DNA from: an uncultured Oxalobacter sp.
GTDB lineage: Bacteria > Pseudomonadota > Gammaproteobacteria > Burkholderiales > Burkholderiaceae_D
DNA length: 5,338 bases
NCBI GenBank assembly: GCA_937916185.1
Contig: CALGGD010000137.1
Span: 1-5,338, forward strand
Reading direction: 5' to 3'
This document shows positions 1-5,130 of this stretch, one piece after another (position 1 is the first letter of the stretch; each line of letters begins with the position of its first letter). The notes beneath the pieces were generated by a model. That model was not told the DNA's origin and ran no database searches. It worked only from the letters and a program-made list of their open reading frames with translations. A program made the translations under genes and the position numbers.

Positions 1-1630
1 GATAGGTGTTGATGGTATGCCCGTCTGGCAAGGCGGTCTCGACAGCATCCCATTGCAGTGGCGCAATGTTCAGGAACTGTTCAATTTTTTCAGCCATCGC
101 AGGCAGCACAGGCTTCAGGTAAATGGTCAGGATACGGAACGCTTCCAGCAGGCAGGAACAGACCTGCTGCAGCTTGCTGGACTGTTCCGGGTCTTTTGCA
201 AGGACCCATGGTTTGTTGGCATCGACATAAACATTCACCTGATCTGCCAGATGCATGATCTGACGCAGGGCACGTCCATATTCCCGGCGTTCGAAGCAGG
301 CGGAAATCTCACTGGATGCTGCGCGCAGGTCTTTCAGGACAGGCATATCCAAGCCATCTGCCCCCAGATGCAGCTGCCCGCCAAAGCGTTTGGTGATGAA
401 GCCGGAAGCCCGGCTGGCGATGTTCACGTATTTGCCAATGAGGTCAGCATTGACCCGGGCAATGAAGTCTTCACCGGTGAAATCGATATCTTCGACCCGG
501 TCTGTCAGTTTGGCTGCCAGGTAATACCGCAGCCATTCAGGGTTCATGCCGATTTCCAGATAACGCAGCGGGGAAATCCCAGTACCACGGGATTTTGACA
601 TCTTCTCGCCATCCACCGTCACAAAACCGTGCACAAAGACATTGTCTGGGACCTTACGGTCGGCGAAATGCAGCATGGCTGGCCAGAACAGGGTATGGAA
701 ATAGATGATGTCTTTCCCGATGAAATGGTACTGTTCTGTTTCAGGGTCTGCCATGAATGATTCAAAATCCATCCCTTTCTTGCTGAACAGGTTTTTCAGG
801 GAGGCAAGGTAACCGATCGGGGCATCCAGCCAGACATAGAAGAACTTGCCGGGGGCGTCAGGAATCTCGATGCCGAAATAGGGGGCGTCACGGCTGATAT
901 CCCAGTCGGAGAGCGTCTTGCCGTCTTCGCCGCCCAGCCATTCACGTGCCTTGTTGGCGACTTCCTGCTGGAGCCTGGATTTGCCTTCTCCCTGTCCGAG
1001 GGTCCATGTTTTCAGGAAAGCCGTACACTTTGGGTCAGACAGCTTGAAGAAATAATGTTCAGACTGTCTCATCACAGGTGCCGCACCTGTCAGGACAGAA
1101 TAGGGATTGTTCAGTTCCGTCGGCGAATAGACGCTGGAACAGACTTCACAACTATCGCCATACTGGTCTTTCGCACCGCATTTCGGACATTCCCCCTTGA
1201 TATAGCGGTCAGGCAGGAACATGGACTTGACCGGATCGAAGAACTGCTCAATCGTCTTGGTGTAAATCAGCCCTCTTTCCCGCAGGCGTTTATAGATGCC
1301 CTTGCTCAGTTCGTGGTTTTCAGGGCCATCTGTGGAATGCCAGTTGTCGAACTTGACCAGAAAGCCATCGAGATGGGCAGCGCGCCCGGCGGCAATATCC
1401 GCAACAAATTCAGCAGGGGATTTCCCGGCTTTTTCCGCCGCAATCATGATGGGTGCACCGTGGACATCGTCAGCACCGACGAAATAGACCTCACGTTGTT
1501 TCCCGTCATCTTTCTGCATCCGTTGGTAACGGACCCAGATATCCGCCTGGATGTATTCCATGATATGGCCGATATGGAAAGGGGCGTTGGCATAAGGCAG
1601 TGCGGTTGTGACAAACAGCTTTCTGGACAT
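1..1630 (-). CDS. metG: Methionyl-tRNA synthetase, 3'-truncated by the window edge
   Basis: This cytoplasmic class I aminoacyl-tRNA synthetase charges tRNA-Met with methionine, using ATP. I translated the minus strand from ATG at 1630-1628 and found 543 uninterrupted codons to the window edge. The ATP-binding HIGH motif is residues 19-22. The zinc knuckle of the connective-peptide domain has Cys148, Cys151, Cys161 and Cys164. The stretch [11 protein letters not shown] lies near 243-253, and the KMSKS loop is 343-347. After these comes the anticodon-binding helical domain, with an ending typical of the family ([12 protein letters not shown]). The start matches the family N-terminus ([15 protein letters not shown]), although the ribosome-binding site is poor. 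The missing 3' end would carry the remaining linker and, if present, the C-terminal tRNA-binding dimerisation domain. Two details differ from E. coli MetG: a loop about five residues longer at 39-46, and DDVHG instead of DDAHG at 54-58. Identity is essentially certain. Confidence 0.97.
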   Translation of the reverse strand, partial: MSRKLFVTTALPYANAPFHIGHIMEYIQADIWVRYQRMQKDDGKQREVYFVGADDVHGAPIMIAAEKAGKSPAEFVADIAAGRAAHLDGFLVKFDNWHSTDGPENHELSKGIYKRLRERGLIYTKTIEQFFDPVKSMFLPDRYIKGECPKCGAKDQYGDSCEVCSSVYSPTELNNPYSVLTGAAPVMRQSEHYFFKLSDPKCTAFLKTWTLGQGEGKSRLQQEVANKAREWLGGEDGKTLSDWDISRDAPYFGIEIPDAPGKFFYVWLDAPIGYLASLKNLFSKKGMDFESFMADPETEQYHFIGKDIIYFHTLFWPAMLHFADRKVPDNVFVHGFVTVDGEKMSKSRGTGISPLRYLEIGMNPEWLRYYLAAKLTDRVEDIDFTGEDFIARVNADLIGKYVNIASRASGFITKRFGGQLHLGADGLDMPVLKDLRAASSEISACFERREYGRALRQIMHLADQVNVYVDANKPWVLAKDPEQSSKLQQVCSCLLEAFRILTIYLKPVLPAMAEKIEQFLNIAPLQWDAVETALPDGHTINTY

Positions 1631-1655
1631 AGGTTCGGTATTGATAGGTTGATTG

Positions 1656-1720
1656 AAAAAGACACCCTAGATTGTACAGTTTCTGACAGGCATGTGGAAA
1701 CTGTCCGCTGGAAGGGTGTC
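1656..1720 (-). terminator. Two-tier hairpin with T-tract, probable intrinsic terminator downstream of the flavodoxin gene
   Basis: An outer inverted repeat, GACACCCT (1661-1668) with AGGGTGTC (1713-1720), encloses an inner one, ACAGTTTC (1676-1683) with GAAACTGT (1697-1704), around a 13-base loop. On the minus strand the outer stem is followed at once by five T (plus-strand A at 1656-1660). The A-rich bases just before the stem can pair with that tract, lengthening the outer stem to about 12 bp. This is the geometry of a rho-independent terminator for transcripts leaving the flavodoxin gene. The T-tract ends only 25 bases before the metG start codon, so an attenuator role in the metG leader is also possible. 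Confidence 0.6.
1671..1700 (-). promoter_or_regulatory. Candidate sigma70 promoter for metG
   Basis: Read on the minus strand, TTTCCA (1700-1695) is followed after 18 bases by TACAAT (1676-1671), a 4/6 and a 5/6 match to the -35 and -10 consensus. Transcription would start near 1664, giving a leader of about 33 bases before the metG ATG. The elements sit inside the large inverted repeat at 1661-1720: the -35 box overlaps one inner arm, and the other inner arm covers the spacer/-10 junction. No other good promoter lies between the flavodoxin stop and metG. This is a by-eye prediction. Confidence 0.45.
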
Positions 1721-1728
1721 TCTTGCAG

Positions 1729-1742
1729 GCAGGTCTTCCTGC
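1729..1742. repeat. Short perfect inverted repeat just after the flavodoxin stop
   Basis: On the minus strand, GCAGG-AAGA-CCTGC forms a 5-bp, GC-rich stem with a four-base loop, beginning eight bases after the TGA at 1752-1750. It lies between the stop codon and the larger hairpin at 1661-1720. It may help transcript termination or protect the flavodoxin mRNA 3' end, but it has no T-tract of its own. Confidence 0.3.
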
Positions 1743-1749
1743 ACGCGGG

Positions 1750-2235
1750 TCAAAGGTTCAATGATGCAGACCATTTGGCAAGGTCTGCGGTAGAAGGGCC
1801 GCCATTCAGCAGGCGCCATTCGACGATTTTCGCCGAAGGGGAAATGCCGGGTTTCAATTCATCGACCGTCTTGCCGAACCCACTGCCGCCTGATGTGGCA
1901 TACAGGACCAGTGTCTTGCCCGAGAAATCGTAGGCTTCCAGGAATGTCTGGATGATGCGGGGAGCGATATACCACCAGATCGGGAAACCAAGGTAGATGG
2001 TGTCATAACCCCCGATGTTGGCATCCCTGTCTGCCAGGGCAGGACGGGAAGAAGGGTCTTTCTGCTCAACCGTTGCCCGGGTTGTCTGGTCCATCCAGTT
2101 CAGGTCGTTGTCAGAATAGGTTTGGGCTGGTTTGATTTCGTACAGGTCTGCACCTACCGCCTCAGCCAACCTGCCGGATACAAGACGGGTGACACCGCTT
2201 GCACTGAAATAAGCCACCAGTTTTCTGCTCATCAT
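1750..2235 (-). CDS. Single-domain flavodoxin family protein
   Basis: A 161-codon gene for a short cytoplasmic FMN-binding protein of the flavodoxin-like fold (probably the Flavodoxin_4 type), expected to carry electrons or act as a small FMN-dependent reductase; the partner is unknown. Evidence: the first strand and phosphate loop KLVAYFSASGVTR (residues 5-17), the second FMN loop with aromatic residues GFPIWWYIAPR (83-93), and the third loop YATSGGSGFG (112-121). There is no signal peptide and no further domain, and the length is normal for the group. Two ATG codons are adjacent (2235 and 2232). The Shine-Dalgarno AGGAG lies 3 bases before the first and 6 before the second, so translation from 2232 (160 residues) is at least as likely. 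The gene lies between metG (same strand, downstream, beyond a terminator) and mrp (divergent), so it is probably a monocistronic unit. Physiological role not recognisable from sequence. Confidence 0.9.
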   Translation of the reverse strand: MMSRKLVAYFSASGVTRLVSGRLAEAVGADLYEIKPAQTYSDNDLNWMDQTTRATVEQKDPSSRPALADRDANIGGYDTIYLGFPIWWYIAPRIIQTFLEAYDFSGKTLVLYATSGGSGFGKTVDELKPGISPSAKIVEWRLLNGGPSTADLAKWSASLNL

Positions 2236-2237
2236 AA

Positions 2238-2243
2238 TCTCCT
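2238..2243 (-). promoter_or_regulatory. Ribosome-binding site of the flavodoxin gene
   Basis: AGGAGA on the minus strand. Its spacing is very tight to the ATG at 2235 and better to the ATG at 2232, so it favours the second of the two adjacent start codons. Confidence 0.65.
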
Positions 2244-2299
2244 GTTCAGGTCAAACGCCAGACACCGGCAGCAGGTGCGCCAGTGCCCATACCGTTATT

Positions 2300-2305
2300 A
2301 TTATA
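2300..2305 (-). promoter_or_regulatory. Possible -10 box (TATAAT) for the flavodoxin gene
   Basis: A perfect consensus -10 hexamer on the minus strand, embedded in the only AT-rich patch of the spacer. It would start transcription roughly 60 bases upstream of the flavodoxin start codon. The -35 region at the right distance is not recognisable, so either an activator is needed or the match is fortuitous. Confidence 0.3.
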
Positions 2306-2434
2306 TATGCGGAACAATCAGGGTAGCTAAGGCAGGCGGTCTGATACGGCACGCTGGAAGGGTATTGATTAAAATGCCCGCTGACATCAAGGCGGCTGTT
2401 TGCGATACACTTGGGGCAACCTATGACAGACACA

Positions 2435-2440
2435 GAGAGG
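2435..2440 (+). promoter_or_regulatory. Ribosome-binding site deciding the mrp start
   Basis: GAGAGG followed by a six-base spacer before ATG at 2447. An earlier in-frame ATG at 2423 (and a TTG at 2411) would lengthen the protein by 8-12 residues. The better Shine-Dalgarno and the family-like N-terminus MAITEEHVLNAI favour 2447. Confidence 0.6.
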
Positions 2441-2446
2441 ATTCCT

Positions 2447-3532
2447 ATGGCAATCACTGAAGAACATGTCCTTAATGCCATCAGTGGCGTCATTGACCCC
2501 AATCTCAGGACGGATTATGCCTCTGCCGGGGCTGTCAAGGATGTCGTCATCAACGGTAAGGATGTCTCGCTGACCATTGAGCTGGGGTATCCCGCCAGAA
2601 GCCTGCATGATGGCATTGCCCAGAAAGTCAGGAACGCCGTCGGTACCATCGGGGGTGTTGGCGGCATCACTGTCAATGTCACGACCAGGATTATTTCCCA
2701 TGCTTTCCAGACGGGGCCAAGGCCTGTCAAGGGCGTCAAGAACATCATTGCCATCTCTTCAGGCAAGGGCGGTGTCGGCAAATCCACCACCACCGCCAAC
2801 CTTGCCCTTGCACTGGTGGCGGAAGGTGCGAGGGTCGGTGTGCTTGATGCTGACATCTATGGACCTTCCCAGCCGACCATCATGGGGGTGTCGGAACTGC
2901 CGGTGTCGTCGGATGGCAGGCATGTCGATCCGGTTGAGCAGTATGGTCTCCAGATTATGTCCATCGGGTTCATGATGGATGATGTCCAGCCGCTTGCCTG
3001 GCGTGCGCCCATGGCCACCCAGGCATTGATGCAGCTGCTCGGGCAGACAGCCTGGAAAGACCTTGACTATCTGCTGATTGATATGCCGCCAGGAACCGGT
3101 GATGTCCAGCTCACCCTGTCCCAGAAAGCCCCTCTCACAGGTGCGGTTGTTGTCACCACCCCGCAGGAAATCGCTGTCCTGGATGCCCGGAAAGGGTTGA
3201 TGATGTTCCAGAAAATGCATGTTGATGTCCTGGGCATCATTGAGAATATGAGTGCGTGGGTCTGTCCATGCTGCGGGGAAATCTCCCATATCTTCGGGCA
3301 GGATGGTGGCAAGCGGATGAGTGAGGCTTACGGCGTGCCTTCGTTGGGGCAGATTCCAATCAATGCGGCGGTGTGTATGCAGACGGATGGCGGCGCGCCT
3401 GCTGTTGTGGCAGAGCCTGAAGGGTTGATGGCGCGCATTTTCAGGGATATCGCCCACCGTCTGACCGGCATCATTGCCCGGAAACCCAAAGACAGGACAG
3501 GCATGTTCCCGCCCATCCGGGTCGTTTCCTGA
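2447..3532 (+). CDS. apbC: Iron-sulfur cluster carrier ATPase Mrp/ApbC
   Basis: A complete 361-residue P-loop NTPase of the Mrp/NBP35 family (also called mrp), a cytoplasmic homodimer that binds and hands on [4Fe-4S] clusters to apo-proteins. Residues 1-85 form the N-terminal MIP18/DUF59-like domain, with the family segment GVIDPNL (14-20) and LGYPA (46-50). The ATPase domain starts near 97 with the deviant Walker A GKGGVGKST (106-114), whose first lysine is Lys107. The DADIYGPS switch is 134-141 and the Walker B-like IDMPPGTGD is 211-219. The cluster-binding CxxC pair is Cys273 and Cys276 in CPCC, at the usual place after IENMS; Cys275 in between is an extra cysteine. Length is normal. It is divergent from the flavodoxin gene and metG; in E. 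coli mrp also neighbours metG divergently. Its stop lies 47 bp from that of the convergent regulator gene, and I see no clear terminator between them. Confidence 0.97.
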   Translation: MAITEEHVLNAISGVIDPNLRTDYASAGAVKDVVINGKDVSLTIELGYPARSLHDGIAQKVRNAVGTIGGVGGITVNVTTRIISHAFQTGPRPVKGVKNIIAISSGKGGVGKSTTTANLALALVAEGARVGVLDADIYGPSQPTIMGVSELPVSSDGRHVDPVEQYGLQIMSIGFMMDDVQPLAWRAPMATQALMQLLGQTAWKDLDYLLIDMPPGTGDVQLTLSQKAPLTGAVVVTTPQEIAVLDARKGLMMFQKMHVDVLGIIENMSAWVCPCCGEISHIFGQDGGKRMSEAYGVPSLGQIPINAAVCMQTDGGAPAVVAEPEGLMARIFRDIAHRLTGIIARKPKDRTGMFPPIRVVS

Positions 3533-3579
3533 GATAGGCGGTTCTTCCAGCCTGGTTACGGTGAAGGGCAGCCCGGTTT

Positions 3580-4686
3580 TCAGATTGGGTAAAACGGCTG
3601 TTTCTGTTTCTTCGGGGTCACCCGGATGATGTCATCGACCGAATAGATGCGCCCTGTGTCAGTGGCATCATATCCCCCCAGCTGATTGATTTCCAAGCTG
3701 AACTGACGGCTGCCCATGATGGCGAGGATTTCACGCATTGTCGGGTTCTGGAGCATGTCTTTGGGGATGGCGAAGAAATACCGTTCCTTGACCAGCGGCA
3801 CAAAATCCAGGCCAAACCGGCGTGCGGCGGTCCCGACACCGAATCCGACATCCGCCATATTGCTGGCGATGTATGCCGCAACCGCAGCATGGGTGAACTC
3901 TGTTGTCTCGAAACCGTTGATCTTGGAGGAGTCGATACCGTTCTTTGCCAGCATGGACTCAAAAAGCTGGCGGGTGCTGGAGCCGCTCTGACGGTTCACA
4001 AAACGGACATTGTCCTTGGTCAGGTCACGGAAAGACAGAATCCGTTTAGGGTTGCCCCGGGCGATCAGCAGTCCCTGTTCCAGGTTTGCCAGATGGATCA
4101 GCAGATGGGCGTCATTTGAAAGATACCGCAGGAAAGGCTGCAGTGTTTCAGCGTCTTCAATCATGACGGGCAGGTGGAAACCGGCAATCTCACAGTCTCC
4201 CTGTGCCAGAGAAGCCAGCGATTCCATGCTGTTCTGGTACCGCAGGTTGACCGACAGTTCCTGGCGGATGATGTTCTCCATCAGGGTTGAGACGGCAAAG
4301 CCATGGCTGGCACAGAGCCGGAGGGACTGGAGATAGGTATAGACACTTTTCGCCAGTTCGATTTCCAGCTCGGATGACAGGGATTCGAGGATGGCGGACA
4401 GCCTGGCTGAAATCCGTTTATCAGCCCAGAGCAGGGTACTTGCAAACCGTGTCAAGGTTGTTCCCCTTCCCCGGTTCTTCTCAAGCAGGGGTGTGCCGAA
4501 AACCGATTCTGCCTCCCGCAGCAGCCCCCAGGCATGCCGGTACGACAGTTTCATTTCTTTGGCGGCTTGTAAGATGGTCCCTGCATCCTGAATGGCGTCC
4601 AGCAGCTTCAACAGCATGGCTGTATCCATTGCCTGTTTCCTGTCATGCGAAATCCGCCAGTGCGGTTCAATGGAAACTTTGTACAT
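3580..4686 (-). CDS. One-component regulator: ModE-type winged HTH plus PBP-like sensor domain
   Basis: A 368-residue cytoplasmic DNA-binding protein. Residues 20-85 form a ModE/LysR-like winged helix: helix-turn-helix around GTILQAAKEM and SYRHAWGLLREAE (36-60), then wing GTPLLEKNRGRGTTLT (64-79). A linker helix (about 83-113) leads to a substrate-binding-protein-like domain (about 120-345, the type in Pfam PF12727) with the marker NRQSGSSTR (231-239) and HAAVAAYIASNMADVGFGVG (266-285). Relatives sense small anions such as molybdate/tungstate or regulate formate metabolism; the ligand here is unknown. The start at 4686 is supported by GGAGT four bases upstream on the minus strand and by the N-terminal VSIEPHWRI, which relatives share; ATG at 4629 would lose it. 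The gene is divergent from an OFA transporter gene, its probable target, and probably also autoregulates across the shared 204-bp region. It is not a classical LysR: the HTH is of the ModE subtype. Confidence 0.9.
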   Translation of the reverse strand: MYKVSIEPHWRISHDRKQAMDTAMLLKLLDAIQDAGTILQAAKEMKLSYRHAWGLLREAESVFGTPLLEKNRGRGTTLTRFASTLLWADKRISARLSAILESLSSELEIELAKSVYTYLQSLRLCASHGFAVSTLMENIIRQELSVNLRYQNSMESLASLAQGDCEIAGFHLPVMIEDAETLQPFLRYLSNDAHLLIHLANLEQGLLIARGNPKRILSFRDLTKDNVRFVNRQSGSSTRQLFESMLAKNGIDSSKINGFETTEFTHAAVAAYIASNMADVGFGVGTAARRFGLDFVPLVKERYFFAIPKDMLQNPTMREILAIMGSRQFSLEINQLGGYDATDTGRIYSVDDIIRVTPKKQKQPFYPI

Positions 4687-4753
4687 ATGGACTCCATTTT
4701 CTGTGGTTTTTTTCTCTTTTTGCCAGAGAAATTGGAAGTAACGTCAAATTTTT

Positions 4754-4766
4754 TGTGAGAAACACA
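4754..4766. promoter_or_regulatory. Possible operator dyad TGTG-N5-CACA abutting the -35 box
   Basis: TGTG (4754-4757) and CACA (4763-4766) form a 13-bp dyad that ends exactly where the predicted -35 hexamer begins, centred about 42 bases before the predicted start. That is a typical activator position. The arms are only four bases, so chance is a real alternative. Confidence 0.3.
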
Positions 4767-4795
4767 TTGAGAATAGAAAGATAATAGTCTATCCT
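4767..4795 (+). promoter_or_regulatory. Sigma70-type promoter for the OFA transporter gene
   Basis: TTGAGA (4767-4772), an exact 17-base spacer, then TATCCT (4790-4795): 5/6 and 4/6 consensus matches with ideal spacing. Transcription would start near 4802, leaving an untranslated leader of about 89 bases before ATG 4891, long enough for regulation in the leader. Confidence 0.6.
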
Positions 4796-4836
4796 GCTGA
4801 GATGCGTCTATGTGTGCAATACATAAACATAGAAAG
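4773..4836 (+). repeat. Short direct repeats ATAGAAAG and GTCTAT in the control region
   Basis: ATAGAAAG occurs at 4773-4780, in the promoter spacer, and again at 4829-4836, in the leader. GTCTAT occurs at 4787-4792, overlapping the -10 box, and at 4806-4811. The two GTCTAT copies are 19 bp apart, nearly two helical turns, as expected for sites bound by one protein on the same DNA face. Confidence 0.4.
4809..4825. promoter_or_regulatory. Possible operator dyad TATGT-N7-ACATA downstream of the transcription start
   Basis: Arms TATGT (4809-4813) and ACATA (4821-4825) form a 17-bp dyad with the T-N11-A spacing often seen for LysR-like proteins, centred about 15 bases after the predicted start. 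This position would suit a repressor. Binding by the divergent regulator is inferred from proximity only. Confidence 0.35.
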
Positions 4837-4853
4837 CTATGGCAGATTTTTTT
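4828..4853 (+). repeat. Perfect small dyad CATAG-AAAG-CTATG followed by a T-run
   Basis: CATAG (4828-4832) and CTATG (4837-4841) form a five-base inverted repeat with a four-base loop; a run of seven T begins a few bases later (4847-4853). A third copy, CTATG, lies at 4808-4812, so the right and left copies can each pair with the middle one in alternative ways. In RNA the stem is AT-rich and weak, so it is more likely part of a protein-binding array than a real terminator. Confidence 0.35.
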
Positions 4854-4876
4854 GAAATCGTTGTTTTTAAGGGTGT

Positions 4877-4882
4877 AAGGAG
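4877..4882 (+). promoter_or_regulatory. Ribosome-binding site of the OFA transporter gene
   Basis: AAGGAG with an eight-base spacer to ATG at 4891. It is a near-perfect Shine-Dalgarno and fixes the start of the transporter reading frame despite its truncation. Confidence 0.8.
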
Positions 4883-4890
4883 TCCTACGA

Positions 4891-5130
4891 ATGGCATCAA
4901 AACTTGATAAGGCGTATACCGTCGCCGGCGAAGGGTACAATCGCTGGCTGGTTCCTACGTCTGCCTTGATGATCCACCTGTGCGTCGGTATGGGCTACGG
5001 TATGTCGGTTTTCTGGCTGCCTATGTCCAAGGCACTCGGTGTGGCTGAAGGCTTGGGTAAATCTAAGGCATGTCCTGCGGACATGAGTTGGTTCAGTGTT
5101 CTGTTTACCACAGACCGCAGCACATCCTGA
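4891..5130 (+). pseudogene. OFA-family MFS transporter (oxalate/formate antiporter type), truncated after the first membrane segment
   Basis: The first 74 or so residues match the N-terminus of OFA-type major facilitator transporters of betaproteobacteria: a soluble start MASKLDKAYTVAGEG, one hydrophobic segment at about residues 19-42 (WLVPTSALMIHLCVGMGYG and on), then FWLPMSKALG (41-50) and the loop ACPADMSWFSVLFTT (60-74). Full-length members have about 12 membrane helices and over 400 residues; this frame stops after 79. From about 5113 the codons are the antisense of an AzlC gene, giving the meaningless tail DRSTS and TGA at 5128-5130. The product cannot be a working transporter. Promoter, leader and Shine-Dalgarno are intact, so the break looks recent or is an assembly artefact. 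The likely original substrate is a small carboxylate such as formate or oxalate, judged from the family and the divergent regulator. Family assignment from one helix and its loops is fairly but not fully secure. Confidence 0.75.
5112..5118. other. Breakpoint joining the truncated OFA and azlC genes
   Basis: Plus-strand OFA similarity is convincing through Thr74 (5110-5112). Minus-strand AzlC similarity is convincing from the edge down to the alanine codon at 5118-5116. At most a few bases separate or are shared by the two. No insertion-sequence end, target duplication or extra filler sequence is visible, so the join looks blunt or microhomology-sized. Confidence 0.65.

Larger units (their letters stand above)
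2236..2446. other. Divergent intergenic region between the flavodoxin gene and mrp
   Basis: This 211-bp spacer must contain both divergent promoters. The one conspicuous element is an AT-only run at about 2295-2308, which supplies a consensus TATAAT on the minus strand (2305-2300) for the flavodoxin gene; its -35 side is poor (no TTGACA-like hexamer at 16-18 bases). On the plus strand, TAAAAT at 2370-2375 and the pair CTGACA (2381-2386) / TACACT (2406-2411, 19-base spacing) are weak candidates for mrp. I see no small gene, RNA gene or strong dyad here. Confidence 0.4.
4687..4890. other. AT-rich divergent control region between the regulator and OFA transporter genes
   Basis: This 204-bp spacer is far more AT-rich than its flanks. 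It contains the plus-strand promoter, several short dyads and repeated octamers listed separately, plus a small dyad TTTCTC-9-GAGAAA at 4711-4731 in the regulator's leader. On the minus strand TTGACG (4747-4742) is a plausible -35 for the regulator, but no good -10 follows at the correct distance. No small coding region is evident. Confidence 0.6.

Noticed and set aside
17..598. Long plus-strand open frame (193 codons) opposite metG
   Set aside because: It lies wholly antisense to the intact, motif-bearing MetG frame, resembles no known protein and lacks a ribosome-binding site; typical shadow of a conserved coding strand.
1055..1933. Plus-strand open frame of 292 codons spanning the metG start and the flavodoxin 3' half
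   Set aside because: It runs antisense through two real genes and through the hairpin region between them; its composition is not protein-like and no family is recognisable.
2759..3457. Minus-strand open frame of 232 codons opposite mrp
   Set aside because: Antisense to the Walker and CxxC-bearing Mrp frame; rich in His and Arg as expected from reverse-complemented coding sequence; no start signal.
3533..3579. Possible bidirectional terminator between the convergent mrp and regulator genes
   Set aside because: Only a three-base GGG/CCC stem near 3566-3574 followed by a short T-run was found, too weak to call.
4287..4784. Plus-strand open frame of 165 codons opposite the regulator's 5' half
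   Set aside because: Antisense to the conserved helix-turn-helix coding region and extending into the AT-rich control region; no ribosome-binding site and no recognisable domain.
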